A DNA stretch of 64,000 nucleotides, taken from positions 181,066-245,065 of the forward strand of contig SVTJ01000002.1 of NCBI GenBank assembly GCA_015063845.1, in the 5' to 3' direction. Source of the DNA: Oscillospiraceae bacterium (lineage in GTDB: Bacteria > Bacillota > Clostridia > Oscillospirales > CAG-272). The position numbers were made by a program, and so were the translations under genes. This document shows positions 43,039 through 52,800 of this stretch, in pieces. The notes beneath the pieces are model-generated. The model saw only the letters and a list, made by a program, of their open reading frames with translations. It was not told where the DNA came from and did not search any database. The first letter of the stretch is position 1, and each line of letters starts with the position of its first letter.

Positions 43039-44976
43039 ATGAAGATCAATTTTGGAGAACAGATCATCGAAAAGAATGAGCCGATAAGCGTATACGATGC
43101 TGCGGCTGAGGCGGGCATTATCAGCCGCGCTGTGGTAGCTGCTAAGGTAAACGGCACGGTTTGCGCGCTTACAACGCCTATAACGGACGACGCATCCGTA
43201 GAGCTCCTCACGTTTGCGGATGAGGACGGTAGACACGTATTCCGTCACACTGCATCTCACATTCTTGCGCAGGCAGTAAAGCGCCTTTATCCCGACGCGA
43301 AGCTCACCATCGGTCCTGCAATAGAGAATGGTTTTTATTATGATGTTGACAGCGACACTCCTTTTACCGCTGAGGCACTTGCTGCTCTTGAAGCGGAGAT
43401 GAAGAAGATAGTTAAGGAAAATCACAAGATAGAGAGATTTGAGCTTGCTCGCGACGAGGCTATCGCCCTTATGACCGAGAAGAACGAGCCCTATAAGGTA
43501 CAGCTTATAGAGGAGCTTCCCGAGGGAGAGGTGATCAGCTTCTACCGTCAGGGTGAGTTCACCGACCTTTGCGCAGGTCCTCACCTCTTTGCTACGGGTG
43601 CTGTTAAGGCATTCAAGCTTACGCAGTGTACTGGTGCTTATTGGAAGGGTGACCAGAACAATAAGATGCTCCAGAGAATTTACGGTACTGCTTTCCCCTC
43701 AAAGGACGAGCTTAAGGCTTACCTTGAAATGGTAGAGGAGGCAAAGAAGAGAGACCATAACAAGATCGGAAGAGACCTCGAATACTTCACGACGGTCGAC
43801 AGCATCGGTCAGGGACTTCCAATTCTTCTCCCCAAGGGAGCAAGAACCATTCAGAATCTCCAGAGATTTGTTGAGGACGAGGAGCAGAGAAGAGGATATC
43901 TCCTTACAAAGACACCTCTTATGGCTAAGTCCGACCTTTATAAGATATCCGGACACTGGGATCACTATCTTGACGGTATGTTCGTGCTTGGAGACCCCAA
44001 TGACGAGACCAAGGAGTGCTTCGCGCTCCGTCCTATGACCTGTCCTTTCCAGTATCAGGTATTCCTCAATAAGAAGAGATCCTACCGCGATCTTCCCATG
44101 AGACTTGGTGAGACGTCTACTCTCTTCCGTAACGAGGATAGCGGAGAGATGCACGGACTTATCCGTGTCCGTCAGTTCACTATCTCCGAGGGACATCTCA
44201 TTCTCACGCCTGAGCAGCTTGAGGAAGAATTCCGCGGATGTCTTGATCTCGCACTCTATATGCTTGACGCAGTAGGTCTTCGTGAGGACTGCTCTTTCCG
44301 CTTCTCGCAGTGGGATCCCAACCGCACGGATAAGTACGAGGGAACGCCCGAGCAGTGGGATGAAGCTCAGAGCACGATGAAGACTATACTTGACAATATT
44401 GGTCTTGACTACAAGATAGGTATAGACGAGGCGGCATTCTACGGACCTAAGCTTGATATTCAGATAAAGAACGTTCACGGCAAGGAAGATACGCTTATAA
44501 CTATCCAGATAGATATGCTTCTTGCTAAGAAATTCGGTATGGAGTATACGGATAGCAATGATAAGAGAGTTACTCCTTATATCATTCACAGAACATCTCT
44601 CGGATGCTATGAGCGTACGCTCGCGCTTATTCTTGAAAAGTATGCAGGCGCGCTTCCTATGTGGATCGCTCCCGAACAGGTGAGAGTAATGCCCATAGGC
44701 GACGAGCAGCTTGATTACGCAAAGGGAATAGCGAGAGATATGGAGAAGCTTGGTATGAGAGTTACGGTCGATGCCCGTAACGAAAAGATCGGATACAAGA
44801 TAAGAGCGGCTCAGCTTGAAAAGATACCGTTTATGCTTGTTATAGGTGAAAAGGAAATGAACGAGGGCACGGTCGCCGTACGTTCTCGTAAGAAGGGCGA
44901 TATGGGCGCTATGCCTGCATCCGACTTCATTGCCTTCGCTAAACAGCAGATAGACGACCTCGTTCTTGATAATTAA
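43039..44976 (+). CDS. thrS: Threonyl-tRNA synthetase
   Basis: 645 residues. TGS domain (1-60), editing domain with HTASHILAQA, class II core with MTCPFQYQVF (zinc Cys), RLGETSTLFRNEDSGEMHGL and HRTSLGCYERTLALILE, and C-terminal anticodon-binding domain. Start follows GGAGG. Controlled by the T-box. Confidence 0.98.
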   Translation: MKINFGEQIIEKNEPISVYDAAAEAGIISRAVVAAKVNGTVCALTTPITDDASVELLTFADEDGRHVFRHTASHILAQAVKRLYPDAKLTIGPAIENGFYYDVDSDTPFTAEALAALEAEMKKIVKENHKIERFELARDEAIALMTEKNEPYKVQLIEELPEGEVISFYRQGEFTDLCAGPHLFATGAVKAFKLTQCTGAYWKGDQNNKMLQRIYGTAFPSKDELKAYLEMVEEAKKRDHNKIGRDLEYFTTVDSIGQGLPILLPKGARTIQNLQRFVEDEEQRRGYLLTKTPLMAKSDLYKISGHWDHYLDGMFVLGDPNDETKECFALRPMTCPFQYQVFLNKKRSYRDLPMRLGETSTLFRNEDSGEMHGLIRVRQFTISEGHLILTPEQLEEEFRGCLDLALYMLDAVGLREDCSFRFSQWDPNRTDKYEGTPEQWDEAQSTMKTILDNIGLDYKIGIDEAAFYGPKLDIQIKNVHGKEDTLITIQIDMLLAKKFGMEYTDSNDKRVTPYIIHRTSLGCYERTLALILEKYAGALPMWIAPEQVRVMPIGDEQLDYAKGIARDMEKLGMRVTVDARNEKIGYKIRAAQLEKIPFMLVIGEKEMNEGTVAVRSRKKGDMGAMPASDFIAFAKQQIDDLVLDN

Positions 44977-44995
44977 ATAGTCAGATATACGAAAT

Positions 44996-45027
44996 AAGGG
45001 GAAACTTCTTTTAAGAAGTTTCCCCTT
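44996..45027. terminator. Palindrome family member h
   Basis: Perfect 15-bp arms AAGGGGAAACTTCTT with a 2-base spacer, between thrS and the convergent isomerase-like gene. Confidence 0.75.
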
Positions 45028-45035
45028 TATCTTAT

Positions 45036-45863
45036 TTATTTTGCAAGCTCTTTTTTGTAAAACTCAACGCGTTCGATAATTCTCGTTGCCGCGTCATATG
45101 CTTTTTTTGCGAAAGCTTTGAAGTCCATGTTGTTAACGTAACGACCGTCTTTGCCGTATGATATCTCAAGCATCATTGCTCCGTCGTATCCGCTCTTAGC
45201 TATATCGTAAGCAACTTCCTCATAATCCACCTTTCCGTCGTAGGGAATGAGATGCAGGTCTTCTCTGCGAATGCAGTTGTTGTCGTGGATGTGGAGTGCT
45301 ATTACTCTATCTCCTACGTGATGCATAAATCTGGTGTCGTTTGTGTTGCAATACTGATGTCCGCAATCCCAGCAGAAACCGGCATTCGGAATGTTTTCAA
45401 GAAGTATAAGGAGATTTTGAGCGTTAGAGAGGTTTTCAAATGCTATCTTTACGCCCTTGTCCTCGGCGTGCTTCATAAGCGTGTCAAGTCTTTTTGTCAT
45501 TATCTCCGGCCAAGGCTCTTGCGGTCTGCCGCCGGGGCCGTGAACGACAAGCACGGGAACACCGTATCTCGCGCAGCTGTCTATATTCTCAAGCAGCAGC
45601 TCGAGCATATAATCTCCCTTTTCTCCGTCATCCTCGCGAAGATCTTTCATCTCAAACGGCACACCGTTTTTTGCCCCTTTAACGGATGCATGAAAGGTTT
45701 CACAAGTAATGCCTGCGGCGGTGAGCTTTTGCATTGCTTCTTCGTGCTTCGGATGCTTTGCGGCGATAAACGTTTTCTTTATGCCGAGCTCCACGAAGGC
45801 TGCCAGCTGTTCGTCAAAAGATGCGGGCTCACTACTGATCGCCATTGCTATTCCAACTTCCAT
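45036..45863 (-). CDS. TIM-barrel isomerase/epimerase-like protein (copy B)
   Basis: 275 residues. Xylose-isomerase-like barrel: IAFENLSNAQ, WDCGHQYCNT, LHIHDNNC and MLEISYG carry the metal-binding Glu, Asp, His and Glu. Close paralogue of the next gene (same length and motif order). Sugar or sugar-acid isomerase/epimerase; substrate unknown. Start after AAGGGG. Confidence 0.8.
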   Translation of the reverse strand: MEVGIAMAISSEPASFDEQLAAFVELGIKKTFIAAKHPKHEEAMQKLTAAGITCETFHASVKGAKNGVPFEMKDLREDDGEKGDYMLELLLENIDSCARYGVPVLVVHGPGGRPQEPWPEIMTKRLDTLMKHAEDKGVKIAFENLSNAQNLLILLENIPNAGFCWDCGHQYCNTNDTRFMHHVGDRVIALHIHDNNCIRREDLHLIPYDGKVDYEEVAYDIAKSGYDGAMMLEISYGKDGRYVNNMDFKAFAKKAYDAATRIIERVEFYKKELAK

Positions 45864-45883
45864 CTCTTTTACCCCTTAGATGA

Positions 45884-46723
45884 TCATTTGTTTTCAAGCT
45901 CTTTTTTGAAGAACTCTACTCGCTCAATTATTCTGTTTGCCGCATCACGCGCTCTTGTTGCGTATTCTTTATACGACATTCTGTCTGCATATCCACCGCC
46001 AACAGAGCCCTCTCTGCCATACATTATCTCAAGCATCATAGTACCGTCATATCCACTCTTCGCTATATCGTATGCTACCTCGTCGAAGTCTATCTTTGAG
46101 TCGTAGGGGATCATGTGAAGGTCTTTTCTGTACTCGCAAGAGTTATCATGAATGTGAAGAGCTACGACTTTATTTCCGAGAGTCTGCATATATCTCGTTT
46201 CGGGAGAATTGCAGTTCTGGTGACCGCAATCCCAACAGAAGCTTGCCTCGGGAAATTTCTCGAATATCTGGAAAAGATTTTGTGCGTTTCCAAGATTTTC
46301 AAAAGCTATCGTTACACCTTTTTTCTTTGCATGATCAAGAAGCTTACGCGTTCTCTGATAGTATACGTCGGGCCACTCCTCTTCAGGCTTTCCTCCTGCT
46401 CCGTGAACGACCAACACGGGAATTCCGTATTTTGCGCAGTTGTCTATATTTTCAAGCAGCAGCTCAAGCATATAGTCTCCCTCGATACCGTCAAAGCGGA
46501 AGTGCTTCATCTCGAAAACAACTCCGTTCTTTTCCCCGCGAACGGACGCGTGGTAGTTGTCGCAGATAAGTCCCGCGTCGAGTATTTTCTGCATCACCTC
46601 TGCGTGTCTTGGATGTCTTGCCGTGATAAACGTCCTCTTAACACCAATTTCCACAAGTGTTGCGAGCTGCTCGTCGAAGGATGCGATCTCATTTCCGATA
46701 GTCAGCATTATTCCAACTTCCAT
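45884..46723 (-). CDS. TIM-barrel isomerase/epimerase-like protein (copy A)
   Basis: 279 residues from the ATG at 46723, 7 bases after AAAGGAG. IAFENLGNAQ, WDCGHQNCNS, LHIHDNSC and MLEIMYG match copy B. Extra residues SVGGGYAD near the C-terminus. Copy A is upstream of copy B with 20 bases between, so they are co-transcribed tandem duplicates that diverged. Confidence 0.8.
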   Translation of the reverse strand: MEVGIMLTIGNEIASFDEQLATLVEIGVKRTFITARHPRHAEVMQKILDAGLICDNYHASVRGEKNGVVFEMKHFRFDGIEGDYMLELLLENIDNCAKYGIPVLVVHGAGGKPEEEWPDVYYQRTRKLLDHAKKKGVTIAFENLGNAQNLFQIFEKFPEASFCWDCGHQNCNSPETRYMQTLGNKVVALHIHDNSCEYRKDLHMIPYDSKIDFDEVAYDIAKSGYDGTMMLEIMYGREGSVGGGYADRMSYKEYATRARDAANRIIERVEFFKKELENK

Positions 46724-46762
46724 GATTATCTCCTTTGTGTTCAAACAGTTGTTGACAAGGAT

Positions 46763-46791
46763 ATAGTAACACTTTTTTTAGAAAAAATCAA
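46763..46791 (-). promoter_or_regulatory. Promoter of the tandem isomerase genes
   Basis: Minus strand TTGATT, 17 bases, TACTAT. Confidence 0.55.
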
Positions 46792-46822
46792 CCGTTTACA
46801 AAAAATAATAAATTATAATTTT

Positions 46823-46854
46823 GCGGCAAGCACCCCGTTTGGGATGCTTGTCGC
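46823..46854 (-). terminator. Terminator of the giant protein gene
   Basis: 14-base arms GCGGCAAGCACCCC and complement with one mismatch, loop GTTT, after the stop at 46881; A/T-rich tail. Confidence 0.75.
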
Positions 46855-46880
46855 TTTGTTTGTTGTTCTTTTAAGAGATA

Positions 46881-49800
46881 TTATTCTGCTTCCTTGCAAA
46901 GCTCTATGAGAGCGTGCTCAAGCAGCTCAGCTATCTGCCTGTGTCCTGCTGTCGTGGGATGCAGACCGTCTGTCATATAATACTCTCTTGTTTCTTCTGC
47001 GCTTGGATCTATATCCAGCTCGTTGTAAAGGTCGATCACATCGATGCCGTATTTGTCACAAGCAGCTTTTATCGCATTTGCGTAATCCTCAAGCGTGTGT
47101 CCTGCACCGTTGGGCACGCTGTCAAATGTGTGCGTCTCTCCCGTTGCGGAGTTTGTTCCAAATCCGTATCTATGGATAGGAGTGATGAATACTATCTTCG
47201 CATCAGGGTACTTCGCCAGAAGCTCGGGGATTATGGTGTTGAGCGCGCCGTAGAAGGATACATCGCCCTCGTCGTTGATAGTTCCGATAGGAGTATCGTG
47301 ACCGTAGTCGTTTGTTCCCATAAATATCGTTATGAGATCAGCCTCGGGGATATCGGAGTATCTATTTGCGAGTGGATCGTTGTTATTTCCGTAGTCGCTC
47401 GTGGAGCTGATACAGCTTTCGGGTACACCCATAGCCGTTGCGCTCTTGAGCTCAAGAAGCTCTTGGAGCAGCTGCCAATAGGTATCTCCCTCGCAGCCTG
47501 TACCTGCGGTTATGCTGTCACCTACGAATATAGCGTTTTTATCTGCCCAAGGACCTTTGGCCTGTATTCCTTCACTTGCTACAAAGTATTCGTAGAAGAG
47601 AAGTGCATGCGCGTCGCTCGTGATCATTATCATGTCGTGAGCGATTTCCTCAGGAGTTCTAACGTCTGAGAATATACCTGCGGAGTAGATCTCTCCCTTG
47701 AAGCTTTGCGCGGTAATTCTTTGGTCTGTGCCGATGTAGAAGTTGCTTCCGTCGAAGGGAACCTCAACTGTGAGGGTTACCGTGTCTGCAAGCTCACCGT
47801 TTACGTAAAGCGAAGCTGTGAGGCCGTCTATAGTGAGCGCGAGGTGTACTGCCTCATTCGAACGGATATCAACGTCGAACAGGTAAGAGTAGCCTTTTCC
47901 GCCGATCTTATACCACAAACGGGGATTACCGTTGGTATAGATCTCTATATTCATTCTTCCATTCGCAGTTCCGTCGTAGTTTCCTGCAACGACACCGCCG
48001 CGATCATTAAAGTTCGGGGAGAGCTTGAGCAAGAATTCAAACGTCTTGGGAGCAGTGGTGAATTTATCCTCTACTACAAAGTATTCTCCGTCCTTCAAAG
48101 CGGAGTTCTTATCTGTATAGGTGTTCTTGATAACTGTATCTGCCGTATAAGGAATGCTGCATATTTCAAGGATCTTTCCGCAGCAGTGGCAAACGAGTCT
48201 ACCAACGCCTTCGCTATCCTTTGTCGGAGCAGTGACAGTCTCAAAGCGGAGATCGCTGTGAATATCTCTTTCGGTCTTTACGGAAGTATTGATATACACT
48301 GTGGAGAAGAGAAGTCCGCTCTGTTCTGCGCAGAATATCATATCATCCGATATCTGCTCAGCTGTTCTTACGTGATCGAAGAGAGCTACTGAGTAGATAG
48401 TGCCCTTGAAGTACTGGGTATTTGATGCGCGGTAGTCTCCGCCGATGGTCAGAGCCCTTTCGTCTATGGTGGGAAGAGGATTGTCGATCTCAACCGTTTC
48501 GGAGAGTCTGCCGTTTACATAGAGTGTAGCTTTGTTCGCATCAACAGTAATAGCTATGTGTACTGGGCCATTAGAGCGTATATTTTCACTGAATACGATA
48601 TCTGTTTTTATTCCGTTTGTGAGGTAGAACAGACGGACCTTTCCACGGGTATATACTTCAATGCTTATAGCATTTTTATCCTCGGGAGAAGAGTAATTAC
48701 CTATGATAACGCCGCCTCTGTCTCCGAACTTCTTGCTTAAGTTCACCGTAGCTTCGAATGTTTTGGGGGTGCTGTTTAGAACGCAAGGTACACCGCCTAC
48801 GACCTTTTTGTCAAAGGTCTGTCCGCTCGTACCGTTCAAGATGCCCTTTTCGGTAAAGCGTGCGGAATAGATAAGTCCGTCAGCGTTCTGATTTACGGCG
48901 AGCATATCGCCAAGTATCTCGTCTTCTGTTCTTACTGTGCTGAAAATGTTGAGTGAGTAGATAGTGCCCTTGAAGTACTGTGCATTTGCTGCGCGGTAGT
49001 CTCCGCCGATGCCGAAGTTGCCTTGAATGGTGGGCAATGCTCCGGATACCTCAATAGTTTCAACAAGAACACCGTTAATATACATAGACACGATGTTTTC
49101 GTTTACTGTCAATGCGAGATTAATGGGCTTATCCGAGCGAATGTCGGTGGTGAAGGTGTAGTCGTATTTAACTCCGCTGTTGATGTAATAGAGTCGAAGC
49201 TTTCCGCCTGCCATTACTTCAAGATTGAGAGTATCCTTAGTGCCGTCCGTGTAGTTGCCAAATATTACGCCAGCACGGTCTGCATAGTTCGTGGGAAGCA
49301 TCAGTGTGATCTCGAAGGTGCTGGGGATGCTTTCTGCGATCTCAATCTCGACAAGCTCTTTCTGAGTGAAGTTTTTGCCGGTCGTTGTGTTTCCTATAAC
49401 GTAAGAGGGTGCGTCAGATGAGTTGAAATACGTGGAGTAGAGTACGTCTGGAGCGGTCTCACTTACGTATTCCATATCCGTGAGTATTTCATCGGCAGTT
49501 CTTACGTCGCCGAAGAGGGCAACAGAGTATATCTTGCCTCTGAAGGTCTGCTTCATAACGTCTCTGAAGTCACCGCCTATAGTCATAGCTCTATCTATGA
49601 CGGGAAGGGGATTATTGATCTCAATACTCTCGGAGAGTCTGCCGTTCACGTAAAGTGTAGCATAGCTTTCGCTAACAGTAATAGCTATATGTACAGGCTC
49701 GGTCGAACGTATGTCTTCACTGAATACGATATCTGTTTTTATTCCGTTTGTAAGATAGAACAGACGAACCTTTCCGTGAGTGAATATTTCAATACTTATA

Positions 49801-52800
49801 GCATTTTCGTTCTCGGGAGAGGTGTAATTACCTATAATAACACCGCCTCTGAAGTCAATGGCCTTATCGAGAGTCAACGTTGCCTCGAAGGTTTGAGGAG
49901 TGCCGCCAACTGTTATAGGAATTATGGTGCTACCTGTGAAGGTCGTTCCTGTGTTGAAATTCGGATCTCTTGTTGAACCGTTATACTTTGTTTCCTCGGT
50001 TTCAATGATATCGTCACAAATTATGCACTTTCTGTAACGGATACCGTTTTCGGTGGGTGTTGCGACCTTTTCGATTATCCATTCACCGGGATAATGAAGT
50101 GTTTCGATTATCTCTTTGTGTCCACAGCAAGAGCATACCCTGTATACGTATCCGTGTTCTGTTTCGGTCACTTCATCTCTTTCCGTTTCGGTAAACGTGT
50201 GTGTGACGAGTTGTGTATTGGTCGAATACTTTGCTACTATCGAGAAAACGCTGTTCTCCGAGCATGTCTTTTCCTTTATAACGAGCGCGGAGTTGGACTG
50301 ATAGTACATTGATCCTGAGTGGAGATTGAGCGAATTGAGAAGAGAAACGTAGTATCTCTGTCCGTTCTTTACGTAGGAGAATTGGAGATCCTTGTTGTGT
50401 ATCGCGCCAAGAGGCCACTCGTTTATAGACTTGAAGCCGATATCAACGCCTACCTCGAGATCATCGAAGGTTGTGGGATCGAAGGATTCCATGTTCGCGT
50501 ATATCTTGTTGTTGGGGTTCTTGTTCTTGTGGAAGGCATCGATTATCATCTGTTCGATCTGCTGACCGAGAGGGAAGCCTCCGCTGTATTCAGCGGCATT
50601 CCACGTGAATATGATATAGTCCTCGGAGTCATAAAGCTCGCGGAGGTACTTGCAATAGGGATTGTATTTTTCGCTCCACGAGAGAATGTCTCCTCCGAAA
50701 GGTGTGAAATACAATTCGAACACATCGTCGTTTTCTGTTCCAATATAAACGAGACGCTTATTCTTGGGTATCTCGTCGCCTCTGCCTTCCATAATAAGGT
50801 CGATCTGCTTTGTTGTCTCGACATTCATATAGTTCTGGAATTCAATGATACCCTCCTGATAGTCGTAAGTGGGCATCATACGCAGATAGTTTACGGAGAT
50901 ACGGTAGATATCCTCGTGATCGGAGATTATTGTAGCTGTCTGGAGCTTCCAGTTTGCGTTGTATCCTGCTCCGTAAATACCGTCGAGGTTTGAGCTGGAG
51001 GTCCAAACTGCGTTCTTGTGGATATTGCCGTTCATATCGATGTAGTGAGATACCGCACAAAGCTTGGTGTGCATCATATCAGTGCCGCCCTTGCCGCCAT
51101 CGCTGAGTGTCCAGTCGAAGTAGCAGTAGTCCAGATAATCTCCGATAGTGCCGTATGGCTCATATGCGGGATCACAGTAATCGTTGATATAGTTTGCAAA
51201 ATATGTTTCGAACGTAGAGGGGATCTTTGAAGAAGCAGAGATGGGATATGCGTCTCTATGAGCAAGAACATTTACGTGTATACCCATCTTTGCCGCAGAT
51301 ACGAGCAGATAAGAGACGCGAACAAATCCGAATTCATCATAGTTGCTGTCAACAAGTGCTCTGGTGTAGCCGAAGTATCTGCTGTTTCTGTTGATATTTA
51401 CCGCTGTCTGGACCGAGAAACGGTAAGCGGAGATATCAATGTATACGTCTTCATCGGGATAAGCCTGCTTGTAGAGCATTGCCTGGTAGATCATCAATGC
51501 TTCTCCAACGGTCATATTGTGCGCTGTCGAATACTTGGGATATACGAAGGTATCTACGGTGACAGTGCCGCCGTTGATGTTTTCGAATACGGTGGTTCCG
51601 CGGCTCATAAAGTTAGAGCTATTATCAAGAACGGGGAACTTGTCGTACGTGCTGTTGATATAGCCGTCGCTGGAATTTTTAGCAAGGTCGAACACGTCGT
51701 TAACCGCTGCCGATGCCTTTCCGACAGTATTCTTAACGGGCTCTACGTAGCTTGTGTAGGTTGCTGCCTTGGGTACTGTGACCGAGGTATCGTTTACTGT
51801 AAGTGAATTGAATATAGCACTTGCCCAGTATGTGTCGTCAAGTGCGGTGTCAACATCAAGATCGGTGTACTTTGTCTTGTCTATGTTGAGCTCTGCGCCC
51901 TTGCTGTTACCCCAGATTATGTTACCGCCGTTTGCGGCGCTGTTGTTGGATACGGTGAGAGATGCGAGCGTAACTACCGTACCGGTAGTAGTTTCGTACA
52001 TAAAGCCGCCTTTGCTAGCCGAGTTATTGATAGCGGTAATATTGTACATTTCAACTATACTCTTTGATGAGACGTACAAGCCGCCACCATAGTTAGCCGC
52101 ATTGTTGCGCTCAAAAGTACAGCCGTTCAGCAGTGTTTTTGTTTCGTTTGTGTATATAAACAGAGCCGCACCGTTTTCACCTGTGGAGTTTGCGATAAAC
52201 TTGGTGTTGTAGATGTTTGATACCGCGCCCTCGTACAGATAAATACCCGCACCCATATTAGCGGAGTTGTTGTTTATCGTGCTATTGTATACCGTCAGTG
52301 TTCCAAATGTGTTATAGAGGAATCCGCCGTGTGTTCTTGCACTGTTCCTTGATGCTGTTACGTTGTTGAGAATGACGTTAGAGGAGGTGCCAAGATTCAT
52401 AGCGCCACCTGTGTATGCGCTGTAGTTCTTCGTGAATACGCCGCCGTCTATCTCAAGTGTAGAATTGTTTACCGCGATAGCACCGCCTGCTCCTTCCGAG
52501 GTTCTGGTGGTTTGGTTGGCTACAAACGTAACGTCCTTCATAAAGACGTCCACGCCTGCGGTAAGAAGGACCGCACCACCGTTGGCGATAGCTGTGTTAT
52601 TCGCGAAATCCGTAGAGCTTACAGTAAGGACCTCGGTGTCGTTCTCAATAGCTCTTCTTGTAGCGTAGATAGCACCGCCGTTGTCCGCACTGTTGCCTCT
52701 TATTGTGGAGTTCTTGACCGTAACTTTAGCGTTTCTGTCAATATCACTGCTGTACGCGACGTAGATCGCACCAGCGTTTTTCTCGGAATGGTTGTTTTCG

